A DNA stretch of 38,803 nucleotides. Source: Bacteroidota bacterium (lineage in GTDB: Bacteria > Bacteroidota > Bacteroidia > Chitinophagales > Chitinophagaceae). Below the pieces are notes generated by a model that was not told where the DNA came from, did not search any database, and saw only the letters and a program-made list of their open reading frames with translations. This document shows, piece after piece, positions 1 to 9,247 of this stretch. The stretch covers positions 1-38,803 of the forward strand of contig JAGWRO010000059.1 in assembly GCA_028876495.1 (NCBI GenBank). Direction: 5' to 3'. The position numbers and the translations under genes are program-made. Within the stretch, counting starts at the first letter, position 1, and each line of letters opens with the position of its first letter.

Positions 1-175
1 AATGATTAAAGGATTGTTTCTTAGAAAAATACATGCAGTAACCTTTAAAGGCTTTCTGCTGAAATTAATAATATTTATTGTCGCTTTTACTTTTGAAAAA
101 CTTGCTTAAGTAAATAGCAACTTGGGTTAATTAGTTAATTCGTTTAATTCGTAAAAATCCGTGTAATAGAAAAAT

Positions 176-931
176 ATGAACAACGAAAAAGTAATAACGG
201 CACATGACCTCACCAAAACATTTGGAGATTTTACTGCCGTTGACAAAATATCTTTTGAGGTAAAGAAAGGAGAGATATTTGGATTTCTCGGGGCTAACGG
301 CGCCGGTAAAACTACAGCCATGCGGATGTTATGCGGCCTGTCGCTGCCTACCTCAGGATTGGCTACGGTAGCGGGTTATGATGTATACAAACAAACTGAG
401 TTGATTAAAAAGAGTATCGGGTATATGAGCCAACGGTTCTCCCTATACGAAGATTTAACCATCCGTGAAAACATCAGGTTTTATGGAGGGATATACGGTT
501 TAACGGATCGGGAGTTAAAAGAGAAAACGGAAGTGCTGGTAAAACAGCTTCATTTGGAAGGCGAAGTAAAATCATTAGTAAAATCGTTACCACTGGGATG
601 GAAACAGAAACTTGCCTTTTCTATCGCTATTGTTCATGATCCGGCAATTGTTTTCCTTGATGAACCCACCGGGGGTGTTGATCCTATAACAAGGAGAGAA
701 TTCTGGAACATGATTTACGCAGCATCGGATAGAGGCATCACTATTTTTGTAACGACACATTATATGGATGAAGCAGAATATTGTAATCGGGTATCCATAA
801 TGGTAGATGGAAGAATTGAAGCATTGGACACGCCAGCAAAATTAAAACAAACATATAATGCAGCCACAATGAATGAAGTATTTCTGCAACTTGCACGTAA
901 GGCAAACCGGACTGGTGATCAGTTGGAATAA
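176..931 (+). CDS. ABC transporter ATP-binding protein (YbhF/DrrA-type exporter ATPase)
   Basis: This is the cytoplasmic ATPase that powers an ABC-2 type efflux pump; the two genes that follow supply the membrane part. Visible motifs are Walker A GANGAGKT (residues 39-46), a Q-loop glutamine near 86, Walker B IVFLDEP (158-164) and the H-loop histidine at 195 in TTHYMDEAE. The signature motif is not LSGGQ but LPLGWKQKL (138-146). The same degenerate form is known from YbhF-type ATPases, so it does not indicate a dead protein. At 251 residues it is a single-domain subunit of normal length. The start is the ATG at 176. In this family a periplasmic HlyD-like adaptor and a TolC-like protein usually lie upstream, here outside the window. 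The substrate cannot be read from sequence; drugs or other hydrophobic compounds are typical. Confidence 0.93.
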   Translation: MNNEKVITAHDLTKTFGDFTAVDKISFEVKKGEIFGFLGANGAGKTTAMRMLCGLSLPTSGLATVAGYDVYKQTELIKKSIGYMSQRFSLYEDLTIRENIRFYGGIYGLTDRELKEKTEVLVKQLHLEGEVKSLVKSLPLGWKQKLAFSIAIVHDPAIVFLDEPTGGVDPITRREFWNMIYAASDRGITIFVTTHYMDEAEYCNRVSIMVDGRIEALDTPAKLKQTYNAATMNEVFLQLARKANRTGDQLE

Positions 932-1036
932 ATTTTTTAAATAAATTAATAAAGGCAAATATAGAAGGACAGTAGCAGAGCGTCTTTTGACTCCAGGGAA
1001 AATTTATAAAAATTAAAAAAAATACTTTGTTTTAAT

Positions 1037-2143
1037 ATGAAACAGTTTTTCTCCTTTGTAAAAAAAGAATTCCTTCACATATTGCGGGATAGGCAAACGT
1101 TGCTCATTTTGTTGGGAATGCCCATTGCATTGATCATGATCTTTGGATTTGCGCTTACTACTGAAGTAAAGAATGCAAAGTTTGCGGTGTTGGATTTTTC
1201 AAAGGATGTTGCAACAAAAGAACTTACAAGCGAACTCGACGCCAGCCGCTATTTTGACCTGGTTGCCGAAATACACAGTTATAAAGAAATACAAACTTTA
1301 TTTCACCGGGGCAAAGCTTCCATAGTTATTGTTTTTCCGCCATCCTTTTATAGTGATTTACAGCATTTGAACACAGCGCCAATACAAATTATAGCTGATG
1401 CCTCAGACCCCAATGTAGCAACCACACTTACAGGTTACGCCACTAACATTATAATGAATTATCAAAAAAGACTGACACTAAATAAAAAGTTACCCTATAC
1501 GATTCAAACAGAAGTACGTATGCTGTATAATCCGCAGTTAAAAGGCTCATTCAGTTTTGTTCCGGGAGTTATATCCATGATCTTAATGCTGGTTTGTACC
1601 ATGATGACCGCCATTACCATTGTGCGTGAAAAAGAAATCGGCACCATGGAAGTTTTATTGGTATCGCCGATACAACCTATAAAAATTATTTTGGCCAAGG
1701 CTGTTCCTTATTTGCTGATTTCAATAGTAAATATTATCAGTATTTTAATAATTAGTGTTTTTGTATTGGACGTTCCCATAAAAGGCAGTTTAGTTTTATT
1801 GTTAAGTGAAAGTATTTTATTTACCATCACCTGTTTATCCTTCGGTTTATTAATTTCCACCTCCACCAATTCACAACAAATGGCCATGTTTATTTCATTA
1901 ACCGGAATGTTTTTACCAACGGTTATGCTGAGCGGGTTTATGTTTCCTATTGAAAACATGCCATGGATATTGCAGGTAATTTCCAATATATTCCCGGCCA
2001 GGTGGTTTTACCAGATTGTACGGGCCGTAATGATCAAAGGCTTACCCTTAAGCAGTGTATGGAAAGAAACAGTAATCTTATGCGGAATGACGGTTTTATT
2101 ATTGATAGCAAGCTTGAAGAATTTTAAAATAAGATTAGCATGA
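1037..2143 (+). CDS. ABC-2 family permease (YbhS/YbhR-like), first of pair
   Basis: Inner-membrane half-permease of the exporter. Its layout is typical of the ABC2_membrane_3 family. There is one N-terminal membrane segment (about residues 20-42), then a periplasmic domain of about 130 residues. A cluster of hydrophobic segments fills the C-terminal half (from about 175), and the cytoplasmic motif VREKEIGTMEVLLVSP is characteristic of ABC-2 permeases. The length, 368 residues, is normal. The stop overlaps the start of the next permease by four bases (ATGA), so the two are translationally coupled and probably form a heterodimer. A gap of about 105 bases separates it from the ATPase gene, with no clear terminator, so the three genes are probably one operon. 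Its substrate is unknown. Confidence 0.92.
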   Translation: MKQFFSFVKKEFLHILRDRQTLLILLGMPIALIMIFGFALTTEVKNAKFAVLDFSKDVATKELTSELDASRYFDLVAEIHSYKEIQTLFHRGKASIVIVFPPSFYSDLQHLNTAPIQIIADASDPNVATTLTGYATNIIMNYQKRLTLNKKLPYTIQTEVRMLYNPQLKGSFSFVPGVISMILMLVCTMMTAITIVREKEIGTMEVLLVSPIQPIKIILAKAVPYLLISIVNIISILIISVFVLDVPIKGSLVLLLSESILFTITCLSFGLLISTSTNSQQMAMFISLTGMFLPTVMLSGFMFPIENMPWILQVISNIFPARWFYQIVRAVMIKGLPLSSVWKETVILCGMTVLLLIASLKNFKIRLA

Positions 2144-3258
2144 GAACGCTAAAATTTTTACTTCAAAAAGAGTTTCGTCAGATATTCAGAGATAAGGCCA
2201 TATTGCGGATTATTTTTGTAATGCCTATACTGCAATTGTTATTACTACCCTGGGCTGCAGATTATGAAGTAAGAAATGTAAAACTTGCCATTGTTGATCA
2301 TGACCATAGTGTTTATGCCCGGCGCTTAATTTCCAAAGTAACGGCATCCGGCTATTTTCAATTAGACCAATATACGGATTCATACAATAAAGCCTTTCAG
2401 GAAATTGAGAAAGATAAAGCAGATATAATAGTAGAAATACCAGCCGACTTTGAAAAAAATCTGATAAAGAAAAATGAAGCCACTTTGCTTTTTTCAGTAA
2501 ATGCCATAAATGGGGTGAAAGCTATTTTAGGTTCATCTTATTTGCAAAGCATAGTTCGAAATTTTAATACTGAAGTACGAAACGAATGGATACAAATGCC
2601 AAGGTTCAGTCCGGAAATAAACATTGATGTGCGCCCTTCTAACTGGTACAACCCGTTAATGAATTATAAATTTTTTATGGTTCCCGGGATTCTGGTAATG
2701 CTGGTTACTATTGTAGGCTCTTTTCTCACTTCATTAAATATTGTAAAGGAAAAGGAAATAGGTACTATTGAGCAAATAAATGTTTCACCTGTAAAAAAAT
2801 ATCATTTCATATTAGGAAAGCTAATCCCATTCTGGATATTAGGCATGCTTATTTTAACTATTGGTATGTTCATTTCGTGGGTGCTGTATGGTATTGTACC
2901 AGTCGGTAGTCTTTTTACGATTTATGTATTTGCCGGAGTTTATCTTTTAGCTGTTTTAGGATTTGGATTATTGGTCTCAACTTATTCTGCATCGCAGCAA
3001 CAAGCGATGTTGGTGGCTTTTTTTCTTTTCATGATATTTATTCTGTTGGGTGGCTTATATACACCGATTGAAAGTATGCCTGTGTGGGCACAATGGTTTA
3101 CACGGTTCAATCCGGTTACCTATTTTATTGAAGTAATGAGGTTGGTAATCTTAAAAGGAAGCGGGCTGGCGGATATAAAAAATCAAATATTTGCCGTACT
3201 TGGCTTTGCTGTTTTCTTTAACGGATGGGCGATCTTAAATTACAGGAAAAGGTCTTAG
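2140..3258 (+). CDS. ABC-2 family permease (YbhS/YbhR-like), second of pair
   Basis: Second half-permease of the exporter, 372 residues, paralogous to the preceding gene. It has the same plan: a membrane segment near the N-terminus (about 22-42), a periplasmic domain, the motif VKEKEIGTIEQINVSP near residue 200, and five or so hydrophobic segments to the C-terminus. It starts inside the stop codon of its partner (ATGA overlap), which supports paired translation and a 1:1 complex. No terminator is obvious directly after it. In E. coli the comparable order is ybhF-ybhS-ybhR; no symbol is given because orthology was not tested. Confidence 0.92.
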   Translation: MRTLKFLLQKEFRQIFRDKAILRIIFVMPILQLLLLPWAADYEVRNVKLAIVDHDHSVYARRLISKVTASGYFQLDQYTDSYNKAFQEIEKDKADIIVEIPADFEKNLIKKNEATLLFSVNAINGVKAILGSSYLQSIVRNFNTEVRNEWIQMPRFSPEINIDVRPSNWYNPLMNYKFFMVPGILVMLVTIVGSFLTSLNIVKEKEIGTIEQINVSPVKKYHFILGKLIPFWILGMLILTIGMFISWVLYGIVPVGSLFTIYVFAGVYLLAVLGFGLLVSTYSASQQQAMLVAFFLFMIFILLGGLYTPIESMPVWAQWFTRFNPVTYFIEVMRLVILKGSGLADIKNQIFAVLGFAVFFNGWAILNYRKRS

Positions 3259-3757
3259 TACATTTTATCAATCTACAAAATATTTCGTGTTTGCTTTTAA
3301 CCGGAAAAAATAGTAACACTTATCCATACACTTCCTTCATCACTACATCCAGCTCGCACAAGGCCTGTTCTCCATTGCCTGCACAAATTAAAATGGGGAA
3401 TACAACATGTTTTTATCATAGGTGTATTTTACAAGCAATAATATCAACACTAACAAAGATACTAATTCAGGTTATACCACCTGCTGCTTCGCTCAGGGAA
3501 TTACTTTTCTAAATGACGGATTGCCAATTAAATTTTCAGAAAAAACTGTTCCATCTCCGGCTTACTGAAAAGGTTGTTCCGTATGCCGCTTCGTAATTAT
3601 TTACCGCTGCACAAGCTTCAATTTGTTATCCAACGGAAGGCAATCTTTAGCCAAAGCTGAAAATTGCCGTGCGATCTTAAGAAGGAAATTACCTTACTTT
3701 TGTTTAAAATCTGATCTGTTCCAATAATTTCCTTCCATCATTTTTTATAACCAAAAT
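3259..3757. other. Intergenic stretch with a possible decayed minus-strand gene end
   Basis: No convincing intact gene is seen in these 499 bases. On the minus strand, 3412 down to a TAA at 3322-3320 reads as 30 codons with protein-like character (CAGNGEQALCELDVV and then MKEVYG). A one-base shift upstream joins it to another short open stretch that begins near 3470. This could be the decayed C-terminus of a lost gene, but the family is not recognised and the stretch is short enough to be chance. A plus-strand open frame at 3225-3512 looks spurious. Confidence 0.3.
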
Positions 3758-4831
3758 ATGCAGCCTCCTCAAAAAAAGAAAAATATAACTGAGCTGAATG
3801 ATGAATTAGAAAATTACTTCAGAAATACGATCATTCCACAACTCTTTGTGGATGCCAACCTGTTACTGCAAAAGTTTACGCCGCCGGCAATGAAACAATT
3901 CAATCTGAAGAAGGATGATATAGGGAAATCTATCATTGACATCAAAGAGAATTTCCGCTTTCACAGTATCATTGAAAATATTCAACAGGTAATTGATTCT
4001 AACGAGATTCTTGAAAAAGAAATTCAAACGACAGATATGAGGTGGTACCAGATGAATATTATTCCTTACGAAAACAGGCAGACAAAGAAAACAAATGGTG
4101 TGATCATTACGTTTGTTGACATCACAAGGCGTATTAAAGATTTAAAAGAGCAGGAAAAACTCATCTCTGATCATGAAACGTTATTAGACACGATTTCTCA
4201 TGATATAAAAACACCGCTTACCAGCTTAGTTCTTGCCATTGAAGTTTTTAAAAAAATGTCTTTCACCGATGAAAAGGAGTTTCAATCGTTTTATGCTTTA
4301 GTTGAAAACATCACAAAAAAACTTCAAAACCTTATAAATGAACTAACCGATACACGCAAGGAGGAGCACAAATATAGGTCAGAAGAACAGTTGTTAGATT
4401 TTGAACATGTTTTAGAAGATGTACAACTTACACTTACAGACAACATCAGGAATTCAGAGGCAATCATAAAAAGTGAAGTAAATGTATCTGAAATAACCTT
4501 TTCAAGAAGAAAACTCAGGAGTATCCTTTTCAACCTGGTAAGTAATGCGATCAAATTCAAAAAGCCAGGCATGAAGCCTGAAATTTTTATTAAAACAGAA
4601 CGTGAAGGTTCCTATATAATTATTTCTGTGAAGGACAACGGAATTGGTATAGAACCGGAAAAGCAGAAAGCTATTTTTTCTAAATATTATCGTACAGAAA
4701 ACGAGATAGAAGGTTCGGGAATCGGATTGTACCTGGTAAAAGAAATCGTTCAAAATTCCGGGGGCAAAATTTCGGTAGAAAGTGAGAAGGGAAAAGGATC
4801 CGAATTTAAAGTGTTTCTTAAGGAAAATTAA
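3758..4831 (+). CDS. Soluble PAS-domain sensor histidine kinase
   Basis: A cytoplasmic histidine kinase of 357 residues with no membrane segment or signal peptide. An N-terminal PAS-like domain (about 25-125, ending in the typical VDITRR) is followed by a HisKA domain with phospho-acceptor His148 in the H-box SHDIKTPLTS. The HATPase_c domain shows N263 in the N-box NLVSNAIKF, a G1 box DNGIGIEP near 293 and a G2 box GSGIGLYL near 326. The full set of catalytic boxes suggests an active kinase. No response regulator lies next to it, so it is an orphan kinase whose partner is elsewhere. The PAS domain presumably senses an intracellular or membrane-permeant signal; no ligand can be named. Confidence 0.92.
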   Translation: MQPPQKKKNITELNDELENYFRNTIIPQLFVDANLLLQKFTPPAMKQFNLKKDDIGKSIIDIKENFRFHSIIENIQQVIDSNEILEKEIQTTDMRWYQMNIIPYENRQTKKTNGVIITFVDITRRIKDLKEQEKLISDHETLLDTISHDIKTPLTSLVLAIEVFKKMSFTDEKEFQSFYALVENITKKLQNLINELTDTRKEEHKYRSEEQLLDFEHVLEDVQLTLTDNIRNSEAIIKSEVNVSEITFSRRKLRSILFNLVSNAIKFKKPGMKPEIFIKTEREGSYIIISVKDNGIGIEPEKQKAIFSKYYRTENEIEGSGIGLYLVKEIVQNSGGKISVESEKGKGSEFKVFLKEN

Positions 4832-5203
4832 AAATACCGGGAAAAACTTCTTTTACTATAGGTAAACTTAATATTTCCCAGGTTTGTAGCTATTGATCCG
4901 GAATATTTTACCAGCAAAACCCACCACTAAAAGTTTGACTATTTTACAAAATATAGATACCAAATAAAAGTTTGTTTATTATGCCCCACTCATTTGTCAC
5001 AACAGATGCTGAATTAAAACATTTATTTGCCACAAATGGTTCTAATATGAGGATTGACTAAACTCATTTAATATTAACGGTAGCGTATCAATGTTTTATC
5101 CTAAATTACGTATTTTGCAAAATCTACATTTAGATAAAGAACATCGCTTTTTATCAAAGTTAGTTGTGCAGCAGTTATCACAAAAACACCTAATTATTAA
5201 TCG
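4832..5203. other. Intergenic region upstream of the first antiporter
   Basis: No gene is seen in these 372 bases. Two near-identical short repeats, ATTTGTCACAA (about 4991) and ATTTGCCACAA (about 5023), lie some 30 bases apart. They could be binding sites for a regulator of the downstream antiporter, but similarity this short can arise by chance in AT-rich DNA. Confidence 0.3.
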
Positions 5204-7351
5204 ATGACAGATTTTTTCAACCACTTACTGGATGAATTTCGATTACCTCTTACAAATCCGGTTTTGATTTTTTCATTGATCTTATTCATTATTCTACTGT
5301 CTCCTATTTTACTGAAAAAGTTAAATATTCCGGGAATAATTGGATTAATTATATCAGGGGTAATCATAGGGCCTCATGGTTTAAACATCCTTGCGAAAAA
5401 TTCTGCTGTTGATTTGTTTTCAACAATAGGTTTATTGTACATCATGTTCATTGCCGGACTGGAACTGGATATGAATGAGTTTAAAGTAAACCGTAATAAG
5501 AGTCTGGTGTTCGGCTTCTTTACTTTTATATTGCCTTTGAGCATAGGCTTTCCGGCGTGCTATTATTTTCTGGGGTATAATTTTAATACCAGTTTTCTTA
5601 CAGCCAGTATGTTTGCCACACATACACTGATAGCATATCCGATTGTAAGCAAGCTGGGTATTTCTAAAAACCCGGCAGTCGCCATTACAGTTGGTGGAAC
5701 AATTCTTACAGATACAGCGGTACTGATCATTTTAGCAATAATAATGGGAAACAATCAGGGAAATCTTAATATGGATTTCTGGATAAGATTAGGAGTCTCG
5801 CTTGCCATTTTTACAGCCATCATGTTCCTGATAATACCACGAATAGCCAAATGGTTTTTTCGCAAGCTGGAAAGTGAAAAACATTCCCATTATATTTTCG
5901 TATTATCCGTAGTTTTTTTTGCGGCTTTTCTAGCTCAGGTGGCAGGTGTTGAGCCAATTATAGGAGCATTTGTTGCAGGGCTTGCATTAAATAAACTTAT
6001 CCCAAGTTCATCCGCATTGATGAACAGGATAGAGTTTATAGGTAATTCTCTTTTCATTCCTTTCTTCCTGATTAGTGTAGGTATGTTAGTCGATATAAAA
6101 ATACTCTTAAAAGGACCCGGAGCGTTGATTGTTGCAGCCACGCTAACTGCTGTTGCATTGTTTGGAAAATGGTTTGCAGCCTTATTCACACAACTTATTT
6201 TCAAATATTCGAAAGGACAGCGCCAGCTTATTTTTGGATTAAGCAGCGCCCATGCTGCCGCTACTTTGGCAATCATACTGGTTGGCTTCAAGGCAGGAAT
6301 AATTGACGAGAATATACTCAACGGAACTATTATCTTAATTCTTATTACATGTTTGATCGCCTCTTTTGTAACGGAAAAAGCAGGCAAAAAAATAGTCTTG
6401 GAAACCACCGATAATATTACTGATATGCAAAACACTTCAGCACTTAATATCGAACATATACTTTTGGCGGTTGAGGATATTAAAAATGTAGAAAAGCTTC
6501 TTGAGTTGTCTGTTCTTTTAAAGACAAAGAAATCGGTCAATCCTATATCAATTTTGTCGGTCGTTTCAAATAATGCTGAGGCCGAAAAAAATATCCTGAA
6601 AGCAAGAACCAAACTGAAAGAATTTATTGATCAGGCTGCTGCCACCGAAACCAGTGTAAATTTAATTACCACTATTGACCATAATATAGCAAGTGGTATA
6701 TCGCGGGTGTCAAAAGAAATTATGGCGAATATTATTATCCTGGGATGGCCCCAACGTTCAGACATATTTGAAAAAATAATTGGAGAAAAAATCGACACAA
6801 TTTTAAATAACACAGACAAAACAACTTTTTTGTGCGATTTTGAAAAACCGTTGGTATTAAACAAGAAAATTGTAGTTGCCGTCCCACCATTGGCAGAACG
6901 GGAGCAAGGTTTTGAACATTGGCTCTCAAAAATTGCAACTATAGCACAGGAATTAACTATTCCTATTGAGTTTCATTGTAATTCCAACACCAAATATGCC
7001 ATTGAAAAAATATCAAAACTGGTTAAATTTTCTGCTGAGATAATTACTATCGATTTTGATGATTGGGAAGACTTTATTATCGTAGCCAGATATGTTCATG
7101 AAGACGATTTATTTGTTCTCGTGTCAGCACGCAAAGGGTCTGTTTCGTACATGAACTTGCTCGACGGTTTACCGTTAAAACTTGGGAAGTATTTTACAGC
7201 CAACAGTAAAATAATAATTTACCCGCAGCAAAACGTTAATGAATACATAGACGACAATTATGATGAATTTTCTACTGAACCATTAACCCGGGGTATTGAG
7301 GCGGTGCAAAAGATAGGAAAGGGTATTGCAAACATTTTTAAAAAAGAATAA
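5204..7351 (+). CDS. CPA2-family cation/proton antiporter with C-terminal regulatory domain
   Basis: Integral membrane exchanger of the KefB/NapA class (Na_H_Exchanger fold). Residues 1 to about 400 form a dense series of roughly twelve hydrophobic segments. These include the conserved stretches GIIGLIISGVIIGPHGL, MFIAGLELDM and PIIGAFVAGLALNKLIP. The remaining 310 residues are soluble. They resemble a tandem of universal-stress-protein-like folds (for example IEHILLAVEDIKNVEKLL) and are not the TrkA-N domain of Kef channels. Such tails are presumed to be regulatory. The ATG at 5204 places the first membrane segment at about residue 20. It likely exchanges Na+ or K+ for H+; ion specificity cannot be read from sequence. 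A second antiporter of the same class lies at 10111-12366. Confidence 0.9.
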   Translation: MTDFFNHLLDEFRLPLTNPVLIFSLILFIILLSPILLKKLNIPGIIGLIISGVIIGPHGLNILAKNSAVDLFSTIGLLYIMFIAGLELDMNEFKVNRNKSLVFGFFTFILPLSIGFPACYYFLGYNFNTSFLTASMFATHTLIAYPIVSKLGISKNPAVAITVGGTILTDTAVLIILAIIMGNNQGNLNMDFWIRLGVSLAIFTAIMFLIIPRIAKWFFRKLESEKHSHYIFVLSVVFFAAFLAQVAGVEPIIGAFVAGLALNKLIPSSSALMNRIEFIGNSLFIPFFLISVGMLVDIKILLKGPGALIVAATLTAVALFGKWFAALFTQLIFKYSKGQRQLIFGLSSAHAAATLAIILVGFKAGIIDENILNGTIILILITCLIASFVTEKAGKKIVLETTDNITDMQNTSALNIEHILLAVEDIKNVEKLLELSVLLKTKKSVNPISILSVVSNNAEAEKNILKARTKLKEFIDQAAATETSVNLITTIDHNIASGISRVSKEIMANIIILGWPQRSDIFEKIIGEKIDTILNNTDKTTFLCDFEKPLVLNKKIVVAVPPLAEREQGFEHWLSKIATIAQELTIPIEFHCNSNTKYAIEKISKLVKFSAEIITIDFDDWEDFIIVARYVHEDDLFVLVSARKGSVSYMNLLDGLPLKLGKYFTANSKIIIYPQQNVNEYIDDNYDEFSTEPLTRGIEAVQKIGKGIANIFKKE

Positions 7352-7686
7352 TGGATCTATTAAGAACATCAACATCAAAAAAGAATCTTAGCTTGGTCCA
7401 TTGACACTATAATGCATATTGCCGATTTTGTATTTATCTAAAAAAGAAATTTCAAATGAATCTTTAATTTTTGATATTTTTAATTTTGACCGCATTTCAT
7501 TTAATGATGAAAATTTTAATTACGGTTATTAAACTTTCTATTATAATTACAAAAAGTGGTATTATTTTATTTTTTTGATGATTGGCGATAACTACACGGC
7601 TTTCCGGTTAATTTGGGCAAACTACAAAATAAACCCATTGCATCTTACACAATGAATTGAACAATGAAAATCTTAAAACTGATGAA
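7352..7686. other. Intergenic region upstream of LytS/LytTR pair 1
   Basis: About 335 AT-rich bases with no supported gene. It should contain the promoter for the kinase/regulator pair, but no confident box was identified. A TTG at 7657 is in frame with the kinase gene and would add ten residues. Confidence 0.4.
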
Positions 7687-8448
7687 ATGAAAAGTATTCC
7701 AATTCAAACCGATTTCATTTTGACTGGAGTTGGATTAATATTGGTTTGTGTTATTTGCTATTTGCTGGTAAAACTTTCAAAATCAGAAAAAGAAAAAAAA
7801 GAAACCAGGAACAAATTCGAACAACTTGAAAACAAATTCAACATCCTTCATCTTGAAAACCTTGAGTCAAGACTGAATCCTCACCTTTTCAAAAATATTC
7901 TCAATTCGATACAATCGCATGCCTACCAAACTTATTTTGCGCTTGACAAATTGGCGAATGTACTGGACTACATTCTATACGAAAGCCGGAAAAAATTTGT
8001 CACTCCGAAAGCAGAGATTGAATTTGCGCTTAATTTAATTGAAATCAATAAAATTAAAGTAAGCCCGCTTTTTGAATTAAACGTGAAAATAAAAATACAC
8101 GAAACTGAACCGCTGTACGAACAAAAACTTTTGGCACCTTTAATTTCGATTGACCTGATAGAAAATGCCTTTAAACATGCCGATTTACAAAGCTCTGATG
8201 CTTTTATCTCCATCACTTTCGAATTTAATGAAAATAATTTCTCATTAACGGTTGCAAACAAAATATCAACAAGAACAAGTTTAAAAAAGGAAAATGCCGG
8301 TATCGGGGCGGAAACGCTGGAGCAACGCCTGAAAATTATTTACAAAGATAATTTTACGCTAAACAGATTTACAGAAGGAGACGTTTTCATTGCTCATTTA
8401 AAAATTAATTTACTTGAACACAAGTCTAAAATGCTTACTGCTGGATGA
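7687..8448 (+). CDS. LytS-type sensor histidine kinase (His_kinase family)
   Basis: Membrane-anchored sensor kinase of the LytS/YehU class. One hydrophobic segment follows the start (about residues 10-30). Next come a charged coiled-coil linker and the phospho-acceptor region SRLNPHLFKNILNSI. The C-terminal HATPase_c has the N-box IDLIENAFKHA and a glycine box NAGIGAETLEQRL. The ATG at 7687 is preferred; an in-frame TTG at 7657 is the alternative and would give 263 residues. With one membrane segment and almost no periplasmic loop it may sense the membrane or a partner protein, perhaps the neighbouring antiporters (inference). The regulator gene downstream starts before this gene ends, so the two are translationally coupled. 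Confidence 0.88.
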   Translation: MKSIPIQTDFILTGVGLILVCVICYLLVKLSKSEKEKKETRNKFEQLENKFNILHLENLESRLNPHLFKNILNSIQSHAYQTYFALDKLANVLDYILYESRKKFVTPKAEIEFALNLIEINKIKVSPLFELNVKIKIHETEPLYEQKLLAPLISIDLIENAFKHADLQSSDAFISITFEFNENNFSLTVANKISTRTSLKKENAGIGAETLEQRLKIIYKDNFTLNRFTEGDVFIAHLKINLLEHKSKMLTAG

Positions 8449-9139
8449 TGAGTTGCCGGGCTTAACCTATCTAAAGATGCTCTGTCAACAGATTCCTGAA
8501 TTGGAAGTTGTAAAGGCTTTTAACAACCCGAAACTTCTTCTATCAGCAATACCAAAACTGGAGTTCGATTTGTGCATACTCGATATAGAAATGCCTGAAA
8601 TGAATGGCTTACAAATCGCTAACCTTCTAAATGGTAAACCGGTAATTTTTGCAACAGCATATAAAGAATACGCTGCAGAAGCGTTTGACCTGAACGCAAT
8701 AGATTATATTAGAAAGCCCATAAAACTGGAGCGATTGCAACAGGCTGTTCGCAAGGCAATGGACCATCTTGAAAAAAATGAACAGGTATCCGAAAAAAAC
8801 TTTATTCAACTCAATACAGATAAAGGCAAAGCGATTATTTTCTTTGACCAGCTTTGTTACATCAGAACATCTGAAAATGATAGCAGGGATAAAATCGCCA
8901 GGCTGTTCGACGGAGAAGAATTGACTTTAAAGAACATAAGCTTTGATAACCTGTTGGCAAAATTACCTTCTTCTATTTTTTGCAGAATCAATAAAAAAGA
9001 AGTGATTTCTTTACGCACAGTCCAGGTTTTTTCGTATGATGAAATAACTACCAATATTCAAGGGCATTCAGGAGCAAATTTGAAATTGACCTTGAGCGAA
9101 ATCTATCGAAATACTTTTTTGCAAAAAATAAATATCTGA
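8414..9139 (+). CDS. LytTR-family response regulator
   Basis: DNA-binding response regulator paired with the overlapping LytS-type kinase. The receiver domain (residues 5-120) has the acidic pocket LLLDDE, the phospho-acceptor Asp57 in CILDIEMPEMNG, and the conserved Lys in the IRKPIKLE motif. The C-terminal LytTR domain (about 135-238) binds direct-repeat operators. The start is a TTG: no in-frame ATG lies before the acidic pocket, and the next Met (residue 22) would remove it. The start therefore overlaps the kinase gene by 35 bases, an arrangement expected to hold translation low and coupled. Target genes are unknown; the adjacent antiporter genes are plausible. Confidence 0.9.
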   Translation: MNTSLKCLLLDDELPGLTYLKMLCQQIPELEVVKAFNNPKLLLSAIPKLEFDLCILDIEMPEMNGLQIANLLNGKPVIFATAYKEYAAEAFDLNAIDYIRKPIKLERLQQAVRKAMDHLEKNEQVSEKNFIQLNTDKGKAIIFFDQLCYIRTSENDSRDKIARLFDGEELTLKNISFDNLLAKLPSSIFCRINKKEVISLRTVQVFSYDEITTNIQGHSGANLKLTLSEIYRNTFLQKINI

Positions 9140-9247
9140 TTCATTACATATTTTAGCCAACTTATTACATTATTAACCGGGTAAATTTCAAAGGCAAATC
9201 CCAAAGCAAAATAATTCGCAAATTTGTATCAACCTATTTTAGATACA

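Noticed and set aside
2-109. A 35-codon frame open to the window start, ending FEKLA then TAA
   Set aside because: It begins with ATG at base 2 and has no recognisable family. It could be the tail of an upstream gene or chance, and too little is visible to decide.
3225-3512. 95-codon plus-strand frame after the second permease
   Set aside because: It starts inside the permease gene, has low-complexity unlikely protein sequence and no ribosome site.
4991-5035. ATTTGYCACAA pair as an operator
   Set aside because: Short repeats in AT-rich DNA without supporting promoter features; noted only in the intergenic entry.
5935-6612. 225-codon minus-strand frame inside the first antiporter
   Set aside because: It is the antisense shadow of a clearly coding transmembrane gene.
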